64,000 nucleotides of DNA from Acanthosepion pharaonis (taxonomy: Eukaryota; Mollusca; Cephalopoda; Sepiida; Sepiidae). Positions 53,970 to 64,000 of this stretch are shown here, piece by piece (position 1 is the stretch's first letter; each line of letters begins with the position of its first letter). The stretch lies in NCBI GenBank assembly GCA_903632075.3, contig CAHIKZ030004289.1:1035001-1099000 (forward strand), read 5' to 3'. A program made the translations under genes and the position numbers. Under the pieces are notes generated by a model. The model was not told the origin of the DNA. It was given only the letters and a program-made list of their open reading frames with translations, and made no database searches.

Positions 53970-54720
53970 GCAATCTGTGTTTTATTGTGTAATCTATTTT
54001 GGCATATTTTTAATATTGTTTTCTATTTAGTAGAAAATTAAAATTTTGGAGTCTTTTAATATGTTATGCATTTGGTATGTATTTGAAATAGTGATTCTTT
54101 CCTATAAACGTCTAAAAAGAATAGAAATAAGTACATTTCTACTTACAATAAGAAAAAAAAAGGAAACAGCTTCTCTAGAGTTTAGCATCATATTTTAAAC
54201 TTTTTAATTCACAGTGATGTGCGTGCCTTCAGTAATACGTCGTCTACACAGCACAAATGTTTTTAAATATCCCTGAGACTGGGCTACACTTTCGGAATTA
54301 TATACAGAAAGCAATCGCAACTATGCTGCTTGTTAAGGCTTAAATTCTACGTTTGTTTTCACTCAGTATTAATGTAGTATAAACGGACACCGTCCCACAG
54401 AAGAGAAGATAAACTCATTCTTAAACGCAGTTTTCTCTCATCCGGACTTGAACGTAGTTTTTCAACCATCCAGCCTTGGTTTTGTCGTGGTTGGTTGACT
54501 CATAATTCGTAGTGTTGAAATGCTTAGCAACCAGAGTAGGAAAAGAACTACGCTGTGTTCAAAAGCCAGGGAGAATGCAATGTGAAACTACTCCTCAATC
54601 TTTCCCAGGAAAATTCAACAATTCACAGATCTTAAAGAAAGTGAGTGATAGTCATACGTTCTCAAAGGGAATGGAATTATAATAAAACATATTTCAGTTA
54701 AAAATACTTAGTAATTTCAA
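53970..54720. other. no recognised element
   Basis: AT-rich interval without repeat or domain match. Confidence 0.4.
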
Positions 54721-54726
54721 TAACAC

Positions 54727-54807
<81 letters not shown>
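54721..54807. repeat. (CA)n(TA)n microsatellite
   Basis: (CA)n 54721-54760 then (TA)n 54763-54807. Confidence 0.95.
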
Positions 54808-54810
<3 letters not shown>

Positions 54811-54829
54811 ATATATTGTTAAATATAAC

Positions 54830-55185
54830 AGACAACGAATGTCTATTACATTTGATCATGAGCCTTTATTAAGCTTCGTGTAGTGGCTTTAGTTTCGGGA
54901 GAAAATAAAGAAAAAAGCTATCCAACATTTGGATATGTTTTTATTATTCTGTTTCTCGATCTAAGCTTTCGGCTCACATGAGCCATCATCAGAATGGCTA
55001 TATGGACATTACAACAGACATGTTCACGATCAATGATGACATTCTCTTTATATTACATAGCAGTTTGCTATGAGACGATAGCGGTCATGGAATAGCATAC
55101 ACAGATCTTAAATTCGTAATGCGGTTCTATGATGTTGTACATGACCACGCGAGAGAAAAAATGAACTATGTGTTTAAACGTATTG

Positions 55186-55230
<45 letters not shown>
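54830..55230 (-). repeat. repeat with hammerhead-like motif, bounded by (TA)n
   Basis: Minus strand: CTGATGA (complement of 54985-54991), T, GGCTC-ATGT..-GAGCC perfect stem, GAAAGC (complement of 54964-54969). AGACAACGAATGTCTATTA at its left resembles AGACAACACTTGTCTATATT at 58898. (TA)n follows at 55189-55230. Confidence 0.65.
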
Positions 55231-55231
<1 letters not shown>

Positions 55232-55308
55232 ATAAAAAAGATAATTGGAAAATATTTCTTAGTTATTGCCGACGCGTTTCGTCAATCCTACTTTATCCAG
55301 AGAAGTCT
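55231..55308 (-). repeat. family D unit
   Basis: GGATAAAAAAGATAATTGG, then TTAGTTATTGCCGACGCGTT, TCGTCAATCCTACTTTATCC matches the D units at 56450-57190. Confidence 0.7.
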
Positions 55309-55309
55309 A

Positions 55310-55332
55310 TCATACTTATTATAAAACCCAGG

Positions 55333-55381
<49 letters not shown>

Positions 55382-55811
55382 TTTATATATTGGATCGGAT
55401 TTCCTACATTTTTCAACCGATTTCAACAAAACTTCACAGGATGAGGTAAAATTACCTTGTGGTGGTTCTAACAGCGGCAAATTTGTAAAACACAATTGTT
55501 TTTGCACGAAATCAATTTGAAAATACGATTAAGAGGCATCGCCAGAATGAAAGGGGGACAACTCATATCGAGTTAGACTTATAAAACACGAGTTGTTTGT
55601 GTGTGTGTGTTCGTTTATATATGGGATCGGATTTCCTACATCTTTCAACCGATTTCAACAAAACTTCACTTTTTTTGGCAGGTAGTGTTTCTTATTGTCT
55701 TGCACTTTTTTTTTCTTTATTTTTACATTCAGAATGCTTTAAAAAATTCCATTTACAAGACAATTGTTTATAATAAAATTCTATTCAATCGATAGACTCA
55801 TAACGATTGAA

Positions 55812-55873
<62 letters not shown>

Positions 55874-56449
55874 ATTCCTATATATATTATATATAAGGAA
55901 AGGGTGTGAAACCCAGTGTCACAATTTTAAAACAATTTTTTAGCAATGTCTTCCTCAGTACTTTCACTGTCTTTTCGATCATTTAGTTTATTCTTTCGTG
56001 GATGACATGTTGTTTCTAAGCTGGTTTAGACCAAATGGCCTTTTAGGCTTCCTTCCCGTGGACAGGAGTTTGTCGTGGCAATCTACCCCGGTTTTAGATG
56101 GAAAAGTAAAATCTGAATCTTTTTTTTCGCAGGTAGTATTTCTTATTGTCTTGCACACTTTTTTCTTTATTTTTACATTCAGAATGCTTTAAAAATTCCA
56201 TTTACAAGACAATTGTTTATAATAAAATTCTATTTAATCGGTAGTCTCATAACGATTGAAAACAATGTTTTTGTTTGAGTTTGGTCTCGTAAAAAAAACA
56301 AAAACAAGAATAAAACTAATTAAGACATGCGTGTCCGTCAACCTTAAACAATAATCTTTGTCACTTTTATTTTTCAGTCTATATGATGGTCGATACTTGA
56401 TCTATCTCTTACTGTTACATCCCCGGGCAACGCCGGGCTCTACTGCTAG
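55310..56449 (+). mobile_element. non-autonomous Helitron-like element, family H2, copy 2, with internal duplication/insertion
   Basis: Starts TCATACTTATTATAAAACCC after A; (GT)n 55335-55378; second head near 55575; ends CCCCGGGCAACGCCGGGCTC then TACTGCTAG before T, with a perfect CCCGG/CCGGG hairpin. Between 55814 and 56130 a (TA)n tract plus family-B repeat is inserted, and the segment AGGTAGT.TTTCTTATTGTC to GATTGAAAAC occurs on both sides of it. Confidence 0.8.
55890..56108 (+). repeat. family B repeat, copy 1
   Basis: AATTTTAAAACAATTTTTTA, GCAATGTCTTCCTCAGTACT and GATGACATGTTGTTTCTAAG recur at 60582-60765, also directly after (TA)n. Confidence 0.85.
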
Positions 56450-57190
56450 TAAGTGAATATTTTGTAGTTACATCAAATTCGAAATATTAAAAAAAGAACG
56501 CTTCTGTATAAGCCTCCTTCTGGATATTGGTAACTTTTTTTTAACTAAGAATTTGTTTTAGTTTTCCATGTCGACATATTGTTAATTTTCTCAGAATAAT
56601 TCTGCAGATAAGACAAATTGGATTAAAAAAAAAACTCAGTCATTGCCGACGCATTTCCTCAATCCGACTTTATCAAGGCAAGTTTAATATTAAAAAGAGA
56701 ACGCTTCTGTGTTAGCCTCCTTCTGTATATTGGTAACTTTGTTTTGTTTAGTAAGAATTTTTTTAGGTTTCCATGTTAAGATATTGTTAAATTTCTCAGA
56801 ATTAAATTCTGAAAATAATACAAATTGGATAAAAAACGACAATGGGAAGAAATTCCTTAGTAATTGCTAACGAGTTTCGTTAATCCGACTTTATCAAGGC
56901 AAGTGAAGTCTTGTCTTTTTTAATCCAGTTTGTCTTATCTGCAAAATTCTTCTGAGAAAATTAACAATAGTCGACATGGAAAATTGAAACAAATTCTTCG
57001 TTCAAAAAAAGTTACCAATATTCCGTGGGAGGCTTACATAGGAGCGTTCTCTATTTATTATTTCGATTTTGATGTAACTACAAAGCATTTCGCTTTTAAA
57101 CTTGCCTTGATAAAGTCAGACTGACGAAACGCATTGGCAATGACTAAGAAATATTTTGCAATTTTTTATTATCCAATTTGTCTTATCTTC
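56450..57190. repeat. family D: two direct units and one inverted unit
   Basis: Units start near 56488 and 56693 (GAACGCTTCTGT, CTCCTTCTG.ATATTGGTAAC) in direct orientation; 56905-57190 is the inverse (GTTACCAATATTCCGTGGGA). The plus-strand unit contains CTTGATAAAGTCAGACTGAC then GAAACGC at 57124, a hammerhead-like arrangement. Confidence 0.8.
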
Positions 57191-57221
57191 AGAATTCTTC
57201 TGACAAAGTTACACACACAAC

Positions 57222-57225
<4 letters not shown>

Positions 57226-57281
<56 letters not shown>

Positions 57282-57601
57282 AAAAAACCAAATGTGCACA
57301 AAAAAGTATTGATTATACAAACATAGCAATAATATGCATATCAAACCCTCAGATGTTAAGACTGTTGGCTGTATTTACACATCGTTAAATTACTAAATTT
57401 CCCACAAAAAATAAAAAAATATAATAACTGTAGTATAATAAAAATTTAAGAAAAAAATGTATTATAATAAAAAATTATGAAAATAAAAATATTAAAATTA
57501 TCTTAATGAATTAAAAACTTCTAGTATTAAATGTATCTTAGAACCATTATTATAATGCTAGTATTATACTTATAATTTACCTATTTTTTGCACAAATCCC
57601 G

Positions 57602-57663
<62 letters not shown>
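57226..57663. repeat. (TA)n tracts and AT-rich spacer
   Basis: (TA)n 57226-57279 and 57605-57663. The sequence between is A/T-rich with no recognised element. Confidence 0.9.
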
Positions 57664-57665
<2 letters not shown>

Positions 57666-58258
57666 AAATGCATTTACAAACATTGCGGGCGTATTCCTCA
57701 AACCAAAACAAAGACTAAAGTCCATATAAACATATGTCCTCAAATACTTCGTTTCTGAGTTCTTAAGTTTAAACAAAGTTTACGGAAGATAGCCCTGTGT
57801 TGCCATATAGACTAAGTTATATTTGTCATTCGTGTACATTTAAGATTAGTCTTTCTTCAACGTTTAACGTATGTAGGAGTGAGTTAACTGAGAAGTTCTC
57901 CCTTTGATAATGGCAGGATAATCATATCGTGAATAGGCAGATATGAGTTTTACAATGTTAATGGGTGGGAGGCTACCCGGCTGTATCGGGTTGCGTTTCC
58001 AGACAGAAGCAGCCGAGTCATTCAAAATTTGCTGCTGTTTATCTTCGCTTTGCTGAGACAGGATTCGTGGCACCACAAACTATTGTAATAAAGATTTTTG
58101 GATTGTATCTTGAATTACACATTTAACAGCGTCTACCGTAAACTTTAAACTTAATAACTTAAACACTAAAGACTTGCGGATATGTGTTTATATGGACATT
58201 TTCCTTGTTTAGTGTGAGGAACTCGCCACGAAAGTACAAAGTATTTTCGATACATTTT
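57664..58258. mobile_element. terminal-inverted-repeat element W, copy 2
   Basis: Matches element W (34250-35158) without its insertions. Ends TCAAAATGCATTTACAAAC and GTACAAAGTATTTTCGATAC are diverged inverted repeats. Bounded by (TA)n on both sides. Confidence 0.7.
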
Positions 58259-58259
58259 G

Positions 58260-58260
<1 letters not shown>

Positions 58261-58295
<35 letters not shown>

Positions 58296-58560
58296 AGGGT
58301 TAATGGATTTTTTTCATCCCACATATATTTATCAATGTTTATTTCGTCTGCTGACATGTACATTTCAGAAAAATTTCATGAAGATAATGTGTCTTCCGTC
58401 AGGATTGGGACCGGCGTTCTCCTTCGTGCGTCAAGGCAAATACAATCTTACCTGATTGAGAGTTCCCCAAGGACTAAACCCCGCCTGATTGGATGGTGGT
58501 TCCTCCTACGAAGAGTGTCGATCTTTTGAATCCTGACGAATGGCATAATTCCTTTATTAT
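58261..58560 (+). repeat. (TA)n and family C repeat, copy 1
   Basis: (TA)n 58261-58293. TTTATTTCGTCTGCTGAC, TGTGTCTTCCGTCAGGATTG and TCTTACCTGA then GGTTCCTCCTA recur at 59815-59960. Confidence 0.75.
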
Positions 58561-58599
58561 ATATAATGGCTTTCCATACTTCATTCTCCAATTCATTCT

Positions 58600-58927
58600 C
58601 GTGTGGTCATGTGTGACGTCATGAGATGCGGTGCGATTTTCGTTTCTAGCGTCTTATATGCACGTGTTTATCGTTGCTTAGAAATCATCTATGTAAATAT
58701 TGACAGACTATCATCACTGTCTTGTCCGTATATTGCTTAATATGGTGTAATTGACATTTTTGATAATGGCTTAAGTTAGCCGAAAGCTTAGATTATATAA
58801 AAAAAATATGGATCAATATTGTGAATTTCTTTCTTAGTTCAACGATAATGTTATTAAACTTATCAGATGTTACGAAAAACATTTACATAAAATAGACAAC
58901 ACTTGTCTATATTATTTAATGAAACGT

Positions 58928-58972
<45 letters not shown>
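58600..58972 (+). repeat. repeat with hammerhead-like motif, then (TA)n
   Basis: TTGATAA (58760-58766), TGGCT-TAAGTT-AGCC stem, GAAAGC (58782-58787); the core has T for C and A for G relative to CTGANGA. (TA)n follows at 58931-58972. Confidence 0.55.
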
Positions 58973-58975
<3 letters not shown>

Positions 58976-59681
58976 TATTATAAAACGCAGATTGTGTGTG
59001 TGTGTGTCTGTACGTTTATATATTGGATCGGATTTCCTACATTTTTCAACCGATTTCAACAAAACTTCACAGGACTTCGTAAAATTACCTTGCGGTTGTT
59101 TTGACAGCGCCAAAAAATTGGAAAAACTCAATTGTTTTTGCATGAAATCAATTTGAATACACGATTAAGAGGCATTAACGAAAGGGGGACAACTCATATC
59201 GAGTTATACTTATTAATATCGAGTTATCGAGTTATACTTATTATAAAACTCAGGTTGGTTGTTTGTGTGTGTTCGTTCATATATGGGATCGGATTTCCTA
59301 CATTTTTCAACCGATTTCAACAAAACTTCATTTTTTTTCGCAGGTAGTGTTTCTTATTGTCTTGCACCCTTTTTTCTTTATTTTTACATTCAGAATGCTT
59401 TAAAAATTCCATTTACAAGACAATTGTTTATAATAAAATTCTATTCAATCGATAGACTCATAACGATTGAAAACAATGTTTTTGTTTGAGTGTGGGTTTG
59501 ACCAATTCGTAAAAAAAAAAAACAATAAACAAAAAACAAAAAAAAAACTAATTAAGACATGCGTTTTCGTCAACCTTAAACAATAATCTTTGTCAATTTT
59601 ATTTTTCAGTCTTTATGATGGTCGATACTTGATCTATCTCTTACTGTTACATCCCCGGGCAACGCCGAGCTCTACTGCTAG
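58973..59681 (+). mobile_element. non-autonomous Helitron-like element, family H2, copy 3
   Basis: Same two-head structure (GT tracts near 58993 and 59258) and body; ends CCCCGGGCAACGCCGAGCTC then TACTGCTAG. The 5' end merges with (TA)n, and the 3' end is followed at once by (TA)n (59682-59709). Confidence 0.78.
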
Positions 59682-59709
<28 letters not shown>

Positions 59710-59712
<3 letters not shown>

Positions 59713-59985
59713 GCTTAATGGGTTTTTTTTCATTTTTAATCTGACATATTTTTCTTATTTCAAATTTATTTTTAGTAGATACCCGTATTTGAGTAGAACG
59801 TTTTTTAATCTGTCTTTATTTCGTCTGCTGACCTGTACATTTGAGAAAAACTTCAGAAAGTAAATGTGTCTTCTGTCAAGATTGAAACCGATGCCCTCCT
59901 TCGTGCTAAAGGGAAATCGAATCTTACCTGACTTGGGAGGTAGTTCCTCCTATGATGGCATATTTTCTTTATTAAGTCTCTTGAA
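59710..59985 (+). repeat. family C repeat, copy 2
   Basis: See 58294-58560; this copy has extra sequence at its left end (59745-59800). Confidence 0.7.
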
Positions 59986-59989
59986 TGCG

Positions 59990-60510
59990 GTCCATTTTTT
60001 CGGATTCTTTTCTTTTTATGTGCTATGTCCTTTCAGGACGTAGTCGATTATGGCTCTCCACCTCCCTCTATCTCAACAAGTTCCTTCTCTCAGCTTCTTC
60101 CCCAAGACCACGTTCTGTCATCCACCTGCTCAAGCCTGCCAGGTATGTCACGCGTTGTTTTCCCTTGTCTCTCTCTCTCCCTCTAATCGACCCGTGAGTA
60201 TCGTATTCTCTAGGCTCTCCTGTCTCATGATATGTCCCAGAAACTTCAGCTACCTCTTCCTGATATTAGGCATAAGCCTCCTCCTTGTTAGCAACCACTC
60301 TAAGACCTCATCATTGCTCACACGATCTGTCCATTATATCCTTAGCATCCTTCTGTAGAACAACATTAATGTCGCCTCGAGTCTCTTCTTCATCTTTGAG
60401 AAAATCATCCGACATTCGCTGCCGTAAAGAAGGACAGATGTCAAGTAATATTTCAGTATTCTTTTCTTTGTTACCAAAGAAAACCTGTCTAGCAGTACTG
60501 GGCAAAGAAA
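59990..60510 (-). pseudogene. LINE 3' coding-end relic
   Basis: On the minus strand the 60510-60360 region reads an ILKYY...VLLYGSEC-like patch, SKMKKRLEA and RRMLRI. Near 60070-60020 it reads RWRAIIDYVLKGH, matching the tail repeated at 46870-47541. Frames are broken. Same family as 25579-26490. Confidence 0.7.
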
Positions 60511-60532
60511 TATATATATATCACATCAACGC

Positions 60533-60535
<3 letters not shown>

Positions 60536-60582
<47 letters not shown>

Positions 60583-60765
60583 AATTTTAAAACAATTTTT
60601 TAGCAATGTCTTCCTCAGTACTTTCACTGTCTTTTCGATCATTTATTTTACTCTTTCGTGGATGACATGTTGTTTGTAAGCTGGTTTAGACCAAATGACC
60701 TTTTAGGCTTCCTTCCCGTAGACAGGAGTTTGTCGTGGTTTTAGATGGAAAAGTAAAATCTGAAT
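60536..60765 (+). repeat. (TA)n and family B repeat, copy 2
   Basis: (TA)n 60536-60580, then the B unit 60582-60765, about 95% similar by eye to 55890-56108. Confidence 0.85.
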
Positions 60766-60767
60766 GT

Positions 60768-60842
60768 ATTGGTTGGATGTGGCACAAGGGCGATGTAAGG
60801 GGCACGTAGTGAGTACTGAACTTACTACTCAGTCGTAATTGA
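60768..60842 (-). mobile_element. S4 SINE fragment
   Basis: GGATGTGGCACAAGGGCGAT, GTAAGGGGCACGTAGTGAGT and ACTACTCAGTCGTAATTG match 62843-62912; the A-box end is missing. Confidence 0.75.
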
Positions 60843-62411
60843 AAGTCACAATTTACAATACAAAATTATATACAACGCGAAGAAATGATCTTCGCAGAAA
60901 AGGAAGAAAACGAAGTTAAATATGATAATAATGTTTATACATTAGATATATCTATTTGCATATTAGAATTCAATTGTTTTTGTGGCTTTGAAGAAGCCAA
61001 TAGTTCAAGTGTTCAAAGTGAATTGTTGCAAGTGAGTCTGCAAAGTTCGACGTTATATGTACGCCAACGAAACATGTGTGTGACTGCTGGCTGGTTGCAT
61101 GCGATAGAAGTTATTTCAAAACAGTGAAAATAGAGAAGGAGATCGAGAACTTCCGTCGCGGTTTTGTATGTAGAAAGATCATCGCTGACGGACGCGTAGT
61201 CGTGCTAATGTGTGTCAAGGCGGGGCTGGCTTTCTGATTTAGATCTCGTCACTGACTGTTCTGTTTCAGATCTGTTGCTGACTGCTGCCGACAAGCCGTT
61301 TTTATCGCTATTTGACAGCCAGTACAGGCTCACGAATCCTATCTGAGTTTTGCGCAGGAATGCAGTATGGTGAACTATTTCCAGGTCACTTGAAGTTCAC
61401 CGACGTGGACGTCGTAGAGATCACACCACGTGACTTGCCGTATCCAATCAGGTTCCAAAAATCACTTATTTAATTTTGGAGCTATGTTTGCACAGAATTG
61501 TAAGTGCTTTCGTATCTACTGAATTTAGTGAGATTTATTTGAAGGCGTCTCTTACTTGTTTGTGCTTCATGTCTTTGCCGTAAAATATAGGAGTTTATGC
61601 TATAAGTTCATTTTTTGAATATTAAGAATTAGATGTCACGGGCAGGGGTGTCAGGGTTTTAAAAATGCCTAGCTGGTGCATACCCCCACCAAAAAAAAAA
61701 AAAAGGGTTGGGAACCATTGCTTTAAAATAAAAATAAAAATGCAACGTCTATTTCAAATATAAGTATCCACAATAAAAAAGTTACAACGGTAAAAACATC
61801 GGATTAAAAAAATCTATCATGCCTTTCAATATAAGTATGTATTAAATAAAAGCATTTTAAATAAACCTGAGTGTCTGTTCTATCGGAGACAGAATGTAGT
61901 TTCAGCTGTATCGTTATATTTGTCACGATTCTTTTCAGTAAAGAAAAAGCCATAGAAATTCGTAATTTGTCCATTGCTTTCAAATTCAGCTCGTTATGAT
62001 AATCTTTTGTGTTTCTTTTTTCCACAGCTCTCCAGCTAACCGCTCAAGTCATATTTTATGGGCAAACTGTTTTGCATTGTTCTCTTTTCTACGCATGCTT
62101 GCACGCAAATAAAGAAGCGTCTACTTTTCCACCTGACAACGAATTCGATATCAGGCGAGGCAGTCGGAGTGAAAGACAAAAAACAACGTGAACGCAGCAA
62201 TCAGCAATAAACAAGTAAGCAAGCAATAGTAAGCAATATGCGAAAAACGAGTCGTCAAAATAATTGGACAATAAACGCTGAAACAATCTGGGTCATATTG
62301 GAAAATACTTAGGCGTCTCGCTTTGGAATCGTGATTAGAAAGTCTAGCGGACCAATATTGCTGTTAATGAGTCCGACATTCATTAAGATCTAATCGTTTA
62401 TTAACTTGAAC
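60843..62411. other. relatively repeat-poor 1.5 kb, no recognised gene
   Basis: ORF 60885-61127 (80 aa, FNCFCGFEEANSSSVQSELL) and 61804-62025 have no recognised domain. 61140-61450 is moderately CpG-containing with CACGTGAC at 61428. No splice or promoter pattern strong enough to call an exon. Confidence 0.4.
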
Positions 62412-62590
62412 CAGTGCCGGATTTACCTTTGTGCTTATTTGTGATTAAGCACAGGGCCCTCTTGACCAGGGATTCCCCCATCTTCCTTCCACGCCTGTGT
62501 AGGCATGCCGGGCCTACCCACTTCAGAGTCCAAGTATGGGGCCTCATTACTTTACTGGCAAGGGCCTCATTTGTCCTAAATCCGGCGCTG
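62412..62590. mobile_element. hAT-type MITE
   Basis: Ends CAGTGCCGGATTTA and (complement) CAGCGCCGGATTTA, 13 of 14 identical. Flanking 8-bp direct repeats ACTTGAAC (62404-62411) and ACTTGAGC (62591-62598). CAG...CTG termini and 8-bp duplications are hAT hallmarks. 179 bp; the two small ORFs over it are not meaningful. Confidence 0.9.
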
Positions 62591-62837
62591 ACTTGAGCCA
62601 TACTAGACAAGACCATAAATATCACAATACTCCACAATGAAAAATCGTATTTCTTCTTCGTTCGTTCATATAAATCGAGGCTGAATCTATAACTGGTTGT
62701 TTTTGGTTTTTTTTGTTATGTTTTATGTTTTTAATCATTTCACAAGCAGGTCAACAAAGCCACTGACGCAGAGAGCGTCATTATTAAGAATAGAAGGAGC
62801 TGTTCCGACCAAACCAGGACATAGAGTGATTTTCCAA

Positions 62838-62962
62838 GCGTTGTTTGGATGTGGCACAAGGCCGATGTAAGGGGCACGCAGTGAGTACCGAACTTACTAC
62901 TCAGTCGTAATTGTTCTAGCAAGACATGCTTGCTAACCATTACACTACCTCGAGGTGCCCAA
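62838..62962 (-). mobile_element. S4 tRNA-derived SINE, minus strand
   Basis: On the minus strand: GGTGTAATGGTTAGCAAGC-like A-box, ATGTCTTGCTAGAACAATTA, GACTGAGTAGTAAGTTCGGT, then GCCTTGTGCCACATCC. It sits head-to-head with the array starting at 63001. Confidence 0.8.
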
Positions 62963-63000
62963 ACATATATTTTGACTATCTTATAGTTTTTTGTCTGCAT

Positions 63001-63750
63001 ATCGATGTGGTGTAGTGGTTAGCAAACTTGTCTTGCTAGAATAATTAAGACTGAATATTAAGTTCGATTCTTCACAGGATGCTCCAGTCTTTCTGCCTGG
63101 TGTCACATCTAAGATACGCTTAGAAAATCATTCAGCTATTAGACGTGTTGTAATAGTTAATAAGCATCTTTCGCTAGTTTAGTTACGACTGAGTAGTGGG
63201 CTCGATCCACATTGGGTGCTCCACACTTTCGGTCTTGTGCCATATCTAAGATAGGCATTGGGCACTTTGACGCGGTATAATGTTCAGCAATCTTGTCTCG
63301 CTAGATCAATTACAACTGAGTAATGAGTTCGATCCTCACTGGGTGCTTCGCACTTTCTGCCTTGTGCCACATCTAAACTACGCGTTAAAGATAATTTGGG
63401 TCATTCGACGAGGTGCAATGGCTAGCAAGCTTTTATCGCGAGATCAGTTACAAATGACAAGTGAGTTCGATCCTCACTTGGTGCGCCACACATTCGGCAT
63501 CGTGTCACATTTAAGCTACACTTGGAAAATCAGTTTAGGAAACTTCGACATGGTGTAATGGTTAATAAACATGTCTTGCTAGATCAGTTACGACTGAATA
63601 GCGAGTTCGACTCACACAAGGTGCCCCATACTTTCGGCCTTGTGCCACATCTACGTTACGCTTAGTTAATCACCGCTCATAGTTTTGTGTGAAATAAAAC
63701 TTACAGCACCTTGAGTTGAGTCAGTTGTTAACAAGCTCATCTTGCAAGCT
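63001..63750 (+). repeat. tandem array of S4 tRNA-like SINE units
   Basis: Units start near 63001, 63137, 63264, 63401, 63541 and (partial) 63700, with a period of about 127-140 bp. Each has GGTGTA.TGGTTAGCA (A-box), TTGCTAGATCAGTTAC.ACT, GAGTTCGATCCTCAC (B-box) and CCTTGTGCCACATCTA. Cloverleaf pairing is poor, so these are SINE monomers, not tRNA genes. Confidence 0.85.
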
Positions 63751-64000
63751 TTTACTGGTTTCATGGATTATAGAAAATTCCATTGCTATTACATGAGGTG
63801 AAATTTCGGAGATATCTATGATTTCATAAGAGTTGAGTTTTCGAAGTTTTCTGCTTCAAACATAAGTTTCATTATTCGGCGCTTATTAAATCATTTAACA
63901 TAAAAGTTTATTTATGCATCTCGAGGTTTTTAACATTACACGTCACTTTCAGAATGGCGCTGTAAATTTGGATGTGCGAGAGGTGTAATGGATAATAGCT
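63751..64000. other. unassigned, ends in a new tRNA-like head
   Basis: AT-rich. AGGTGTAATGGATAATAGCT at the window edge looks like the start of another SINE head, cut by the boundary. Confidence 0.4.

Noticed and set aside
60885..61127. 80-aa ORF in the repeat-poor stretch
   Set aside because: No domain or neighbouring exon pattern; kept only as a note in the interval entry.
63001..63640. Functional tRNA gene cluster
   Set aside because: A/B boxes are present but acceptor and anticodon stems do not pair and units carry SINE tails.

Overview
This window looks like non-coding, repeat-saturated DNA from a metazoan. I favour a coleoid cephalopod (Octopus-like): (TA)n and (CA/GT)n microsatellites occur every few kilobases, tRNA-derived SINEs are abundant, and Penelope-like elements (PLEs), LINE relics, Helitron-like elements and mariner-type transposons sit side by side. 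The species call is an inference from repeat flavour, not from a marker gene. I found no convincing host exon, rRNA gene, functional tRNA gene, CRISPR array or bacterial-type operon. Almost every recognisable protein segment belongs to a transposable element, and all but one are broken.

Layout. 0-8.3 kb: a decayed minus-strand PLE (PLE-1: N-terminal region, reverse transcriptase, GIY-YIG) with several solo or foldback copies of its 3' end, one carrying a 107-bp x5 tandem; also a Tc1/mariner-superfamily copy and a tRNA-SINE. 8.8-15.7 kb: a Helitron-like element, a chain of long palindromes, and 1.36 kb of AAAG-type microsatellite. 16-21.3 kb: a repeat split by a dimeric 271-bp insertion, SINEs, long (TA)n tracts, and a foldback element with a near-canonical hammerhead ribozyme. 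21.5-27 kb: LINE relics, a mariner with paired termini and a deleted transposase, a second Helitron-like element, another mariner relic, a LINE RT relic and a 5S/tRNA composite SINE. 28-37 kb: a SINE foldback, three copies of an SVA-like SINE-VNTR retroposon, PLE-2 copies, and a terminal-inverted-repeat element with two nested insertions. 38-46 kb: the best-preserved PLE (345-aa ORF) inside a 260-bp inverted repeat, then mariner and LINE debris. 46-54 kb: a LINE C-terminus tandemly repeated, a CpG-rich block, a 22-bp minisatellite and dispersed repeats. 54-60.6 kb: Helitron-like elements, foldback units and a LINE 3' end, nearly all bounded by (TA)n. 60.8-64 kb: a relatively repeat-poor stretch, a hAT MITE, and a tandem array of tRNA-like SINE units running off the edge.

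The most interesting theme is that several otherwise unrelated repeat families share a hammerhead-like signature (CTGANGA or TTGATAA, then a stem-loop, then GAAA). They tend to lie in inverted pairs and to be bounded by (TA)n. One copy, at 21135-21181, fits a self-cleaving type I hammerhead closely, matching the known association of PLE terminal repeats with hammerhead motifs. All family assignments come from reading motifs by eye; no database or folding program was run.
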